Of a stretch of DNA of 64,000 nt, positions 51,706-60,452 are shown piece after piece (position 1 is the first letter of the stretch; each line of letters opens with the position of its first letter). The notes beneath the pieces are model-generated. The model saw only the letters and a list, made by a program, of their open reading frames with translations. It had not been told where the DNA came from and ran no database searches. Where the stretch lies: positions 3,534,001 through 3,598,000 of the forward strand of contig NZ_CP157390.1 in NCBI RefSeq assembly GCF_040050925.1, written 5' to 3'. Origin of the DNA: Leifsonia sp. NPDC080035 (GTDB taxonomy: Bacteria; Actinomycetota; Actinomycetes; Actinomycetales; Microbacteriaceae). The translations under genes were made by a program, and so were the position numbers.

Positions 51706-51933
51706 ATGCATCCCCTGGTTCTCTGGTCCATCGCATCGCACGACCTCTCCGAGCGTGAGCAGGTCTCGGCGCTCGAGCGCGCACAGCGCGACTCCGGCAT
51801 CGCCCAGCCCCGTCCGCTCACGCGCGACGAGCGCTGGGTGGCCGCCATCCACCGCTGGGCCAGCGCCGAGCCGGCTCAGACCGTCGCGCCGGCACCGGCC
51901 CCCGCGGCCGCTCCGCGGCTCGGCTGCGCCTGA
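51706..51933 (+). CDS. Small hypothetical protein
   Basis: 75 residues, not recognised. The first 50 are amphipathic (LWSIASHDLSEREQVSALER, LTRDERWVAAIHRW); the last 20 are Ala/Pro-rich with a single Cys near the end. Support for a real gene: AGGTGG stands eight bases before ATG 51706, a TATAAC box lies upstream, and it fills the space between two genes. It is divergent from the CGNR regulator and could be its target. No membrane segment. Confidence 0.5.
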   Translation: MHPLVLWSIASHDLSEREQVSALERAQRDSGIAQPRPLTRDERWVAAIHRWASAEPAQTVAPAPAPAAAPRLGCA

Positions 51934-51950
51934 CCCCGGACGCCCACGAC

Positions 51951-52424
51951 TCAGACCAGCGTGAGCAGCTCCGGCTCGTGACCGACCGGGAAGTTCACGC
52001 TCGCGGCGATGAAGCACTTCTCCGCCGCCGGGTGGTGCAGGGACATCGCCAGCTCCGCCTGCGCGGGGTCGGCGATGGTCACCCGGGGGCGGAGGGTCAC
52101 GCCCGTGAAGTGGCCGCCTCCGTTCGAGGTCTGCTCCATCACGCCGGTCGCGGCATCCGTGTAGCCGACGACCACGACGCCTGCGCGCGCTGCCTCGGCC
52201 AGGTAGCTGAGCATGTGGCACTGCGCCAGCGCTGCCAGCAGCAGCTCCTCCGGGTTCCAGCGGTCCCTGTCGCCGAAGAACGTGCGGTCCGCGGAGCCCT
52301 CGACCGGATGCTTGCCCTCGGCGCTCACCGTGTGGTCGCGTCCATAGTCCTTGTACCCGCTGGTGCCGGTGCCGCGGTTCCCCGTCCACTGGAGGTCGAC
52401 GGCGTATCGGTGCTCGAGCTTCAT
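51951..52424 (-). CDS. OsmC/Ohr family peroxide-protection protein
   Basis: 157-residue thiol peroxidase-like protein. The two redox Cys lie in LAALAQCHMLSYLAEAA and HPAAEKCFIAASVNFPV, spaced as in the family. It would reduce organic hydroperoxides in the cytoplasm. ATG 52424 gives the usual length. It converges on the small ORF and is divergent from the second gabT by 37 bp. Whether it belongs with the CGNR gene functionally is unknown. Confidence 0.9.
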   Translation of the reverse strand: MKLEHRYAVDLQWTGNRGTGTSGYKDYGRDHTVSAEGKHPVEGSADRTFFGDRDRWNPEELLLAALAQCHMLSYLAEAARAGVVVVGYTDAATGVMEQTSNGGGHFTGVTLRPRVTIADPAQAELAMSLHHPAAEKCFIAASVNFPVGHEPELLTLV

Positions 52425-52461
52425 GGTCCGATTCTGCCACCCGGGATAAGCTCGACTCATC

Positions 52462-53817
52462 ATGACTGAGACCCTGAGCGCGCCCGTCTTCACCGTGGCG
52501 CAAGAACGCCGCATCGTCACCGCCGTCCCCGGGCCCAAGTCGCAGGAGCTGCACCAGCGCCGCCTCGCGGTCGTGCCGACGGGTGTCTCCTCCGCACTGC
52601 CCGTGTACATCGCCCGCGCCAACGGCGCCATCCTCGTGGACGTCGACGGCAACCAGTTCGTCGACTTCGGCGCCGGCATCGGCGTCACCACGATCGGCCA
52701 CACCGAGACCGCGGTCGTCGCGGCCGCCGCGGACCAGCTGCAGGACGTCATTCACACGCTCTTCACCATCACGCCGTACGAGGAGTACGTCCGCGTCGCC
52801 GAGCTGCTCGCCGAGCACACCCCCGGCGACCACGCCAAGAAGACCGTGCTCGTCAACTCCGGCGCCGAGGCCGTCGAGAACGGTGTCAAGATCGCCCGCA
52901 AGCACACCGGCCGCCGCGCCGTCGCCGTGCTCGACCACGCCTACCACGGCCGGACGAACCTCACGATGGCGATGAACTACAAGGCGATGCCCTACGCGAC
53001 CGGCTTCGGCCCGTTCGCCGGGGACGTCTACCACGCCCCGAACTCCTACCCCTACCGCGACGGCCTCACCGGCCAGGAGGCGGCGGCCCGCACCATCGCC
53101 TACCTCGAGAAGGTCATCGGCGCGACCGACCTGGCCTGCCTCGTCGCCGAGCCCATCCAGGGCGAGGGCGGCTTCATCGTCCCCGCCGAGGGCTACCTCG
53201 CCGCGCTCCAGGAGTGGTGCACGGCCAACGGCGTCGTCTTCATCGCCGACGAGATCCAGTCGGGGATGGCCCGCACCGGCGCCTACTACGCCAGCGAGCA
53301 CTTCGGCCTCGTGCCCGACATGGTGCTGAGCGCCAAGGGCATCGCGGGCGGCCTGCCGCTCGCGGCCGTCACCGGTCGCGCCGAGATCATGGACTCCGCC
53401 CAGCCCGGCGGCCTCGGCGGCACCTTCGGCGGCAACCCGGTCGCCGCCGCCGCCGCTGTCGCGGTGTTCGAGGAGATCGAGGCGAACGACCTGCTCGCCG
53501 AGGGCGCCCGCATCGAGAACGCGCTGAAGCCGGCGCTCGAGAAGCTGCAGGAGAAGTACGACATCATCGGCGACGTGCGCGGCATCGGCGCGATGGTCGC
53601 CATCGAGCTCGTCAAGCCGGGCACCGCCTCCACCACCAAGGAGCCGAACCCCGAAGCGGTGAACGCGATCGTCGCCGCCGCCGCCCAGCAGGGCATCCTG
53701 TTCCTCAACGCCGGCACCTACGGCAACGTGCTCCGCTTCCTGCCGAGCCTCGCCGTGTCCGACGCGCTGATCGCCGACGCCGTCTCGGTGCTCGACGACG
53801 CGTTCGCCGCCCTGTGA
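52462..53817 (+). CDS. gabT: 4-aminobutyrate aminotransferase (second copy)
   Basis: 451-residue paralog of the gene at 47969, alike along its whole length (GAEAVENGVKIARKHTGRR, FIADEIQSGMARTG, LSAKGIAGGLPL, GGTFGGNPV). ATG 52462. Its TGA overlaps the GTG of the asparaginase gene, so the two are coupled. A Pot-type polyamine importer follows on the other strand. This suggests polyamine and GABA use as nitrogen sources, but which amine each copy prefers cannot be read from sequence. Confidence 0.9.
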   Translation: MTETLSAPVFTVAQERRIVTAVPGPKSQELHQRRLAVVPTGVSSALPVYIARANGAILVDVDGNQFVDFGAGIGVTTIGHTETAVVAAAADQLQDVIHTLFTITPYEEYVRVAELLAEHTPGDHAKKTVLVNSGAEAVENGVKIARKHTGRRAVAVLDHAYHGRTNLTMAMNYKAMPYATGFGPFAGDVYHAPNSYPYRDGLTGQEAAARTIAYLEKVIGATDLACLVAEPIQGEGGFIVPAEGYLAALQEWCTANGVVFIADEIQSGMARTGAYYASEHFGLVPDMVLSAKGIAGGLPLAAVTGRAEIMDSAQPGGLGGTFGGNPVAAAAAVAVFEEIEANDLLAEGARIENALKPALEKLQEKYDIIGDVRGIGAMVAIELVKPGTASTTKEPNPEAVNAIVAAAAQQGILFLNAGTYGNVLRFLPSLAVSDALIADAVSVLDDAFAAL

Positions 53818-54824
53818 GCGGGGACACCGGAATGCCCCAGGTCTTCAGCGGAGCGCAGGCGGTCGAGCTCGCCGTCGTGGAGCGCAGCGGCTTCGTCGAG
53901 TCCCGCCACGTCGGCTCCGCCGTGGTGCTCGGCCAGGACGGCGAGATCGTCCGGTCGCTCGGCGCGCCGGAGGCGCCGGTCTTCCCGCGCTCGACCATGA
54001 AGCCGTTCCAGGCCGTGGCGATCATGGGCGCCGGCGTCACGCTCGAGGGCGCGAGCGCGGTGCTCGCCACCGCGAGCCACGCGGGCACCCCGGCCCACCT
54101 CTCGGTGGTCAGGAAGCTGCTCGCGCAGGCGCAGGTCGGCGAGGATGCGCTGCGCTGCCCGGCTGACTGGCCGCTGGACTCTGCGGCGCGCGACGAGGTC
54201 ATCCGCGCGGGCTCGCAGAAGGCGCCCGTCTTCATGAACTGCTCCGGCAAGCACGCCGCCATGCTCCTCGCCTGCCGGGTCAACGGCTGGCCGCTGGAGA
54301 GCTACCTGGACCCGCAGCATCCGCTGCAGCACCACATCCGCGACACGGTGGAGCGCCTGACGGGTGAGAAGGTCGTCGCGACCGGCGTCGACGGCTGCGG
54401 CGCTCCGGTGCACGCCATGTCGCTGCTCGCGCTGGCCCGCGGCATCCAGCGCATCGCGACCGCGTCCGACGCGTCGCCGTTCGCGCTGTTCCGCAACGCC
54501 GCCATCCTGAAGAACGCGGTGCTCGCCGACGGCTGGGCGATCGACGGCCCGCGCCGGGCCAACACCGTCGTGATCGACGAGCTCGGCGTCTTCGCCAAGG
54601 GCGGCGCCGAGGGCGTCATGGTGATGGCGGCGCCGAACGGCACGACCGTGACGCTCAAGATGCTGGACGGCAGCCTGCGCGCCGCCACCATCGTCGCGCT
54701 CTCGCTGCTCGCGGACGCCGGCGCTGTCGACCGCTCTGCCGTCGCCGATGTCGCGCCGAAGCTGGACCTCGCCGTGCTCGGCCGTGGCGAGCCGGTCGGC
54801 GAGATCCGCGCTTCGTACGCCTGA
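53814..54824 (+). CDS. L-asparaginase II family protein (Rhizobium etli type)
   Basis: 336-residue enzyme of the ReAII/asparaginase II group, unrelated to E. coli AnsA/AnsB. STMKPFQAVAIMGAG and MNCSGKHAAMLLACR hold the Ser/Lys catalytic features, and TGVDGCGAPVHAMSL is the Cys-containing site of the family. It would release ammonia from asparagine in the cytoplasm. GTG 53814 overlaps the gabT stop; an ATG at 53832 is the alternative. Its stop is only 3 bp from the convergent potC stop. Confidence 0.88.
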   Translation: MSGDTGMPQVFSGAQAVELAVVERSGFVESRHVGSAVVLGQDGEIVRSLGAPEAPVFPRSTMKPFQAVAIMGAGVTLEGASAVLATASHAGTPAHLSVVRKLLAQAQVGEDALRCPADWPLDSAARDEVIRAGSQKAPVFMNCSGKHAAMLLACRVNGWPLESYLDPQHPLQHHIRDTVERLTGEKVVATGVDGCGAPVHAMSLLALARGIQRIATASDASPFALFRNAAILKNAVLADGWAIDGPRRANTVVIDELGVFAKGGAEGVMVMAAPNGTTVTLKMLDGSLRAATIVALSLLADAGAVDRSAVADVAPKLDLAVLGRGEPVGEIRASYA

Positions 54825-54827
54825 TCC

Positions 54828-55634
54828 CTACTGCGTCGCCCGCGCCAGCCGCTTGGCGCGGGCGGCCGCGGTGAGCTGCGATATCAGCACCACGAGGATC
54901 GTCAGGATGAACACCGCGGACGCGATCACGTTCGCCTGCGCGGGGATGCCGCGCGACGCCGCGATGTAGATGTACATCGGGAACGTGGTCACCGCCCCGG
55001 CGTTGAAGTTCGTGATGATGAAGTCGTCGAAGCTCAGCGAGAACGACAGCAGCGCTGCCGACAGGATGCCCGGCAGCAGCAGCGGGAACGTGATCCGCCA
55101 GAACACCGCGTTCGGCGACCCGTACAGGTCGCGGCCCGCCTCCTCCAGCGCCGGGTCGAGGGACGCGACGCGCGCCTTCACCGTCACCACCACGAAGCTG
55201 ATGCAGAACATCACGTGCGCGATGATGATCGTCCCGAAGCCCTTGTTCACGCCGAGGCTGAGGAACTGCGCGGCCAGACCCGCGCCGAGCACGACCTCGG
55301 GACTCGCCATCGGCAGGAACAGCAGCAGGCTCGTCTGTGAGCGGAACCGGAACCGGTAGCGCATCAGCGCGATCGCGATCATCGTGCCGAGGACGGTCGC
55401 GATCACCGTCGAGATGATGCCGATGATGATGCTCGCCATGAACGCGTCGCAGATCCCGACCGCATCGCACACGTTCGTCCAGTTGCGCAGCGTGAAGCCG
55501 CGCCAGGCGATGTTGTTCTTGATCGCCGCGTTGAACGAGAACACGAACGTGTACACGATCGGGATGAGCAGGAACGCGAGAGCGAGGAACGCGTAGACCT
55601 TGAGGCCGAGGCCCGTGAACCGGAAGCGCTTCAC
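54828..55634 (-). CDS. potC: Polyamine ABC transporter permease PotC
   Basis: 268-residue permease with six hydrophobic segments. The coupling loop is LEEAGRDLYGSPNAVFWRITFPLLLPG. The start is GTG 55634, overlapping the potB stop (GTGA). Last gene of potDABC as transcribed from 58961. Confidence 0.9.
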   Translation of the reverse strand: MKRFRFTGLGLKVYAFLALAFLLIPIVYTFVFSFNAAIKNNIAWRGFTLRNWTNVCDAVGICDAFMASIIIGIISTVIATVLGTMIAIALMRYRFRFRSQTSLLLFLPMASPEVVLGAGLAAQFLSLGVNKGFGTIIIAHVMFCISFVVVTVKARVASLDPALEEAGRDLYGSPNAVFWRITFPLLLPGILSAALLSFSLSFDDFIITNFNAGAVTTFPMYIYIAASRGIPAQANVIASAVFILTILVVLISQLTAAARAKRLARATQ

Positions 55635-56551
55635 AGCAGATCCTCCGTCCCGCTCCGCCGCACATAGACGCCGACGATGACGAGGATGACGGCCATCAGG
55701 ATGACCGACATCGACGCCGCCGCCGGGTAGTTCTGCAGCACCAGGAAGTTCGACTCGATGACGTTGCCCATCATCGAGGTGTCCGCCGCGCCCAGGAAGT
55801 CCTGCGACGCGTTGATGTAGTCGCCTGCCGCCGGGATGAACGTGAGCAGCGTCCCGGACACGATGCCCGGCATCGACAGCGGCACCGTCACCTTGCGGAA
55901 CGTCGTCCACGCGTTCGCGTACAGGTCCTGCCCCGCCTCCAGCAGCCGGATGTCGAGCCGCTCCAGCGTGGAGTAGAGGGGCAGCGTCATGAACGGGATG
56001 AAGTTGTAGGTCAGACCGAAGATCACCGAGAACGGCGTGCCGGTGATGTGCGCGTCCGGTGGCAGGATCGACAGTCCCTTGAGGGTGCTGGCGATCCAGG
56101 CGTCATCGCTCAGGATGGACTTCCAGGCGAGGGTCCGCAGCAGGAAGCTGATGAAGAACGGCGCGATCACCAGCGTCATCAGCAGGTTCTGCAGCACCGC
56201 CCTGCCCCGCATCTTCACACCGATGAAGTACGCCAGCGGGTAGCTGATCACGAGCGCGGCCGCGGTCGCGATGAGCGCGTACACGAACGAGCGGATGATC
56301 TGCGGCCAGTACTCGGCGATGGAATCCGTGTAGTTGCTCCACTGGAACGCGGCCTGGTACTGGCCGATGTCGCCGTCCGGCACCGGCGCCTGGAACGAGG
56401 TAATGATGAGCGAGATCAGGGGCGTGAGGAAGAACAGCACCAGGTACAGCACGCCCGGCAGCAGCAGGACCAGCGCGATCCCGCTCTTCCTCCGGACAGC
56501 GGGCTCCTGGTCCTGCGTCGGCGGCGCGCCCGTGAAGGCGGCGATCGCCAT
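55631..56551 (-). CDS. potB: Polyamine ABC transporter permease PotB
   Basis: 306-residue permease: one helix near residue 25-50, then the binding-protein-dependent transport domain with coupling loop LLEAGQDLYANAWTTFRKVTV. ATG 56551 overlaps the last base of the potA stop (TAATG). The N-terminal 22 residues are hydrophilic and variable. Confidence 0.9.
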   Translation of the reverse strand: MAIAAFTGAPPTQDQEPAVRRKSGIALVLLLPGVLYLVLFFLTPLISLIITSFQAPVPDGDIGQYQAAFQWSNYTDSIAEYWPQIIRSFVYALIATAAALVISYPLAYFIGVKMRGRAVLQNLLMTLVIAPFFISFLLRTLAWKSILSDDAWIASTLKGLSILPPDAHITGTPFSVIFGLTYNFIPFMTLPLYSTLERLDIRLLEAGQDLYANAWTTFRKVTVPLSMPGIVSGTLLTFIPAAGDYINASQDFLGAADTSMMGNVIESNFLVLQNYPAAASMSVILMAVILVIVGVYVRRSGTEDLL

Positions 56552-57747
56552 TACGCCTCCTCCAGCTCGGAGAGCATCCGCTCCTTCGCCTGGGCGGCGA
56601 CCGCCCTGGTGTCGGTGTCGTCGACGAAGCGGCCGTCCGCGGGAGGCTCGTCGGCGAGCACGAAGGTGTGGTCGGCGTCCCACGACACCCAGACCTCCGC
56701 GCCGAGCGCGGCGACCGGGCCGCTCGTCATGTTCTGGGCGAACACGATCACAGTCCCGATGCCGGGGACGTCGACGAGGTACTGCGTGCTCACCCCGCTG
56801 AAGGACACGTCGGTGACCCGGCCCGGCCCGAGCGCGTTCGCGCCGGAGGGGACGGACTCGGCCGACGCGTGCAGGCTGAGCTTCTCGGGGCGCACGCCGA
56901 CCGTGACCTGTCCGGAGCTGCGCTGCGCGCGGGCGCGCGGGACACGGATCCGGTGGCCGCCGACGTCGATGCCGATGGTCTCCCCCGTCTCCACAACGGG
57001 ACCTGCGAACAGGTTGGACTGCCCGAGGAAGTTGGCGACGAACACCGTGGACGGCAGCTCGTACAGCACCTCCGGGGCGCCCATCTGTTCGATGCGGCCC
57101 TTGTTCATGACGGCCACGGTGTCCGCCATCGTCATCGCCTCCTCCTGGTCGTGCGTGACGTGCACGAAGGTGAGGCCGACCTCGGTCTGGATGGCCTTCA
57201 GCTCCAGTTGCATCTGGCGGCGCAGCTTCAGGTCGAGCGCGCCGAGCGGCTCGTCCAGCAGGAGCAGGGCCGGGCGGTTGACGACGGCACGGGCGAGCGC
57301 GACGCGCTGCTGCTGGCCGCCCGACAGCTGCGCCGGCCTGCGCGCGGCCAGGTGGTCGAGCTCCACCAGCCGCAGTGCCTCGTGCGCCTTCACGACCGGG
57401 TCGCCGATCCTGCGCCTGCGCAGTCCGAACGCAACGTTCTCCAGGATGGTCATGTGCGGAAACAACGCGTAGCTCTGGAACACCGTGTTGACGGGCCGCT
57501 GGAACGGCTTCATCTTCGTGACGTCCTGACCGCCGATCAGGATGGAGCCCTCCGTCGGCTCCTCCAGGCCGGCGACCAGACGCAGGGTGGTGGTCTTGCC
57601 GCACCCGCTCGGCCCGAGCAGGGCGAAGAACGAGCCGGCGGGGATGGTCAGGTCCAGCCGCTCGATGGCGGTGAACCCCGGGAAGCGCTTGGTGATACCG
57701 ACCAGCTGCAGGTCGGCGCCGGACTCGGCGAAGACTCCCTTCGGCAT
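56551..57747 (-). CDS. potA: Polyamine ABC transporter ATPase PotA
   Basis: 398-residue ATPase with Walker A GPSGCGKTT, signature LSGGQQQRVALARA, Walker B LLLLDEPLGALD and a C-terminal TOBE domain (about residues 280-360). The C-terminal 40 residues are acidic and extend past the usual PotA end. ATG 57747 overlaps the last base of the potD stop. Spermidine or putrescine is the likely cargo by family; GABA-type amines are possible. Confidence 0.91.
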   Translation of the reverse strand: MPKGVFAESGADLQLVGITKRFPGFTAIERLDLTIPAGSFFALLGPSGCGKTTTLRLVAGLEEPTEGSILIGGQDVTKMKPFQRPVNTVFQSYALFPHMTILENVAFGLRRRRIGDPVVKAHEALRLVELDHLAARRPAQLSGGQQQRVALARAVVNRPALLLLDEPLGALDLKLRRQMQLELKAIQTEVGLTFVHVTHDQEEAMTMADTVAVMNKGRIEQMGAPEVLYELPSTVFVANFLGQSNLFAGPVVETGETIGIDVGGHRIRVPRARAQRSSGQVTVGVRPEKLSLHASAESVPSGANALGPGRVTDVSFSGVSTQYLVDVPGIGTVIVFAQNMTSGPVAALGAEVWVSWDADHTFVLADEPPADGRFVDDTDTRAVAAQAKERMLSELEEA

Positions 57748-58961
57748 CAGGCCCCCAGGATGACCTTCTGGAACGACGCCTGGTACTTCTGCTCCTCCGC
57801 GCTGGTCAGCGTGCGGAAGATCTTCACCTGGGAGAGGGTGTCGTCGTTCGGGAAGATGAGCTGGTTGTCCGCGAGGGCGGGGTCGATCTTGATCGCCGCC
57901 TCCTTCGCGCCCTGCACCGGCGTGATGTAGTTCACCCAGGCGGCGACCTCGGCGGCCACCTCCGGCTGGTAGTAGTAGTCGATCAGCTTCTCGGCGTTCG
58001 CCTTCCTGGGCGAGCCGATCGGGATGACGAAGTTGTCGCTCCACAGTGTGCCGCCGGCCTCCGGGATGGCGAACTGCCAGTTGTCGCCCGCTTCGGCGTT
58101 CAGCTGCGTGATGTCGCCCGACCAGCAGATCGCGGCGAGGGTGTCGCCCGACTTCAGGTCGTTGAGGTAGGAGTTGCCCTTGATGTTGCGGATCTGCCCG
58201 TCGTTCACCTGCTTGGTGAGCGTCTCGATCGCCTTCTCGTAGTCGGCGTCGCTGAAGTCCTTCGAGATGTCGACGCCCTGCTGCAGCAGGAGCAGGCCCA
58301 TGGTGTCGCGCATCTCGCTGAGGACGCCGACCTTGCCCTTGAGGTCGGGTTTCCAGAGGTCGTCGATCGACTTCAGGCCGTTCGGCAGCTTCTCCTTGTT
58401 CCAGCAGATGCCGGCGAAGCCGCTCTGCCAGGGCAGCGACTTCTTCCTCCCCTTGTCGAAGTCCACGTCGACGAGGTTGGAGACGAGGTTCTTCTTGTTC
58501 GGGATGGCCGACTCGTCGAAGGACTGCACGTAGCCGAGCCGGATCCAGCGCGCGATCATCCAGTCGGTGAGACAGACGGTGTCGGCGCCGATGTCCTTGC
58601 CGAGCGCGAGCTGGTCCTTGACCTTCGCGTAGTAGGTGTTGTTGTCATCGACGGCGACGTCGTACTTGACGGTGATGCCCGACTGCTTCTCGAACGCCTG
58701 CAGCGTCGGATAGTTGCCCTTGTCGTCCTGGTCGAGGTAGGCCTGCCAGTTGGCCCAGGTCATCGTCTTGTCGGATGCCGACTGGTCCTTCGCCGCGGTG
58801 GGCTTGCTCGACGCTCCTCCGGTCGAGCAGGCGGCGAGTGCGAGGGCGGCCGCCCCCGCTCCTGCGCCGGCGAGCAGTCCGCGCCGCGTGAGCTGAGACG
58901 CTCGAGCGGACTGCACCAGCTGGCGGATCATCGGGTCGGTGGGGAGGGGTCTGGCCTTCAC
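57747..58961 (-). CDS. potD: Polyamine-binding lipoprotein PotD
   Basis: 404-residue binding protein. The signal has a twin-arginine pair (LTRRGLLAGAG, Arg26-Arg27) and a lipobox LAAC with Cys45, so it is probably a Tat-exported lipoprotein. WANWQAYLD, ADTVCLTDWM and AAICWSGDIT are PotD/PotF-like ligand-site regions. GTG 58961 has AAGGAG eight bases before it. First gene of the importer operon, divergent from ald. Confidence 0.91.
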   Translation of the reverse strand: MKARPLPTDPMIRQLVQSARASQLTRRGLLAGAGAGAAALALAACSTGGASSKPTAAKDQSASDKTMTWANWQAYLDQDDKGNYPTLQAFEKQSGITVKYDVAVDDNNTYYAKVKDQLALGKDIGADTVCLTDWMIARWIRLGYVQSFDESAIPNKKNLVSNLVDVDFDKGRKKSLPWQSGFAGICWNKEKLPNGLKSIDDLWKPDLKGKVGVLSEMRDTMGLLLLQQGVDISKDFSDADYEKAIETLTKQVNDGQIRNIKGNSYLNDLKSGDTLAAICWSGDITQLNAEAGDNWQFAIPEAGGTLWSDNFVIPIGSPRKANAEKLIDYYYQPEVAAEVAAWVNYITPVQGAKEAAIKIDPALADNQLIFPNDDTLSQVKIFRTLTSAEEQKYQASFQKVILGA

Positions 58962-59131
58962 TGCGGTTCTCCTTCGGGATGGAACGCGTCATGCGAATCG
59001 ACGTCCCGCCGGGCACTCCAGTGTGCTCTGCGGTGGGTCGATACTGGCACACACCCGTAGCCATACGCACGCATGAAAGCGCAAAACCTCGATATCGAAA
59101 CATGATCGTCACGGAATCAGTGCCGAGCGGC

Positions 59132-59151
59132 CGGTTTCACTGGCGAAACCG
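59132..59151. promoter_or_regulatory. Inverted repeat upstream of ald
   Basis: CGGTTTC and GAAACCG, perfect 7-bp arms with a six-base centre, midway between potD and ald. Candidate regulator site for either operon. Confidence 0.4.
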
Positions 59152-59278
59152 CATCCGGAGAGGCTGCGCTCGACCGCGCGTGAGACGAACAGACGATATC
59201 CACGCTAGTTCGACACGGAATTTACGGAATCAGCATGATCATCTGCGGATCGCTATCGAAATCCTCCGTCGAGCCCGC

Positions 59279-59284
59279 TAAGGT
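59279..59284 (+). promoter_or_regulatory. Candidate -10 box of ald
   Basis: TAAGGT. The predicted start near 59291 leaves a leader of about 29 bases with GAGGAG before the ATG. Confidence 0.4.
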
Positions 59285-59319
59285 GGGATCGAACATCACG
59301 TCGAAGTGTGAGGAGCCCC

Positions 59320-60435
59320 ATGAAGGTCGCGATCCCCCGCGAGATCAAGAACAACGAATTCCGGGTGGCCATCACCCCGGCTGGAGTGCACGACCTGGTC
59401 GGCGCCGGACACGAGGTCTTCGTCGAGACGGGCGCCGGCGTCGGCTCCTCGATCCCGGATGAGCTCTACGCGGGCGCGGGTGCGACCATCCTGCCGGACG
59501 CCGCCGCCACCTGGGCCGCGGGCGACCTGATCCTGAAGGTCAAGGAGCCGATCGAGAGCGAGTACGGCTACTTCCGCGACGGTCTCGTGCTCTTCACCTA
59601 TCTGCACCTGGCCGCCGACGAGGCGCTCACGCGCGCGCTGATCGACTCGGGCGTCATCGCGATCGCGTACGAGACCGTGCAGCTGCCGAGCCGCGCGCTG
59701 CCGCTGCTCGCCCCGATGAGCGAGGTCGCCGGGCGGCTCGCCCCGATCGTCGGCGCGAACACCATGCTGAAGCCGAACGGCGGCCCCGGCCTCCTGGTCC
59801 CCGGCGTCCCCGGCACGCATCCGGCCGTCGTCACCGTGCTCGGCGGCGGCGTCGCCGGCACCAATGCGATCTCCGTCGCCGTCGGACTCGGCGCGGAGGT
59901 GACGGTGCTCGACACGAACATCCAGCGCCTGCGCGAGCTCGACGCGCTCTACGCCGGCCGCATCAAGACGATCGCGTCCAACAGCTTCGAGATCGAGAAG
60001 GCGGTCGTCGCCTCCGACCTCGTCATCGGGTCGGTGCTCGTGCCGGGCGCGAAGGCGCCGAAGCTGGTCAGCAACGAGCTGGTCTCCCGCATGAAGGCGG
60101 GCAGCGTCCTCGTCGACATCGCGGTGGACCAGGGCGGCTGCTTCGCCGACTCGCACCCGACGACGCACGCCGACCCGACCTTCACGGTGCACCAGTCGCT
60201 GTTCTACTGCGTGGCGAACATGCCCGGTGCGGTGCCGCACACCTCCACCTACGCGCTGACGAACGCGACGCTCCCCTACGCGCGCTCGATCGCCAACCGC
60301 GGCTGGAAGGATGCGCTGCGTGCCGACGCGTCGCTCGCGCTCGGCCTCAACGTGCACGCGGGATCCGTCACGAACGCGGGTGTCGCGGAGGCCCACGGTC
60401 TCGAGGCCGTCGCCGTGGCCGACGCCCTGGCCTGA
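59320..60435 (+). CDS. ald: Alanine dehydrogenase
   Basis: 371-residue NAD enzyme that interconverts alanine with pyruvate and ammonia. MKVAIPREIKNNEFRVAITP is the family start. The catalytic Lys and His are expected in the first domain (LKVKEPI, YLHLA), and GGGVAGTNAISVA is the NAD loop. VDQGGCFADSHPTTH and NMPGAVPHTST close the active site. ATG 59320 has GAGGAG five bases upstream. Next to the amine importer and GABA genes it fits nitrogen and pyruvate balance. Confidence 0.96.
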   Translation: MKVAIPREIKNNEFRVAITPAGVHDLVGAGHEVFVETGAGVGSSIPDELYAGAGATILPDAAATWAAGDLILKVKEPIESEYGYFRDGLVLFTYLHLAADEALTRALIDSGVIAIAYETVQLPSRALPLLAPMSEVAGRLAPIVGANTMLKPNGGPGLLVPGVPGTHPAVVTVLGGGVAGTNAISVAVGLGAEVTVLDTNIQRLRELDALYAGRIKTIASNSFEIEKAVVASDLVIGSVLVPGAKAPKLVSNELVSRMKAGSVLVDIAVDQGGCFADSHPTTHADPTFTVHQSLFYCVANMPGAVPHTSTYALTNATLPYARSIANRGWKDALRADASLALGLNVHAGSVTNAGVAEAHGLEAVAVADALA

Positions 60436-60452
60436 CGCGGCGCCCACGCGAT

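Larger units (their letters stand above)
58962..59319. other. Gene-free divergent region between potD and ald
   Basis: 358 bp without a credible gene. It is AT-richer around 59060-59110 and 59210-59265. It holds an inverted repeat at 59132-59151, an 8-bp palindrome CGATATCG at 59090-59097 and a direct repeat TATCGAAA at 59093-59100 and 59254-59261. Promoters for both operons must lie here. Confidence 0.7.

Noticed and set aside
55631..57604. Apparent 657-residue PotA-PotB fusion frame
   Set aside because: The first half is potA read out of frame; intact potA and potB start codons explain the locus.
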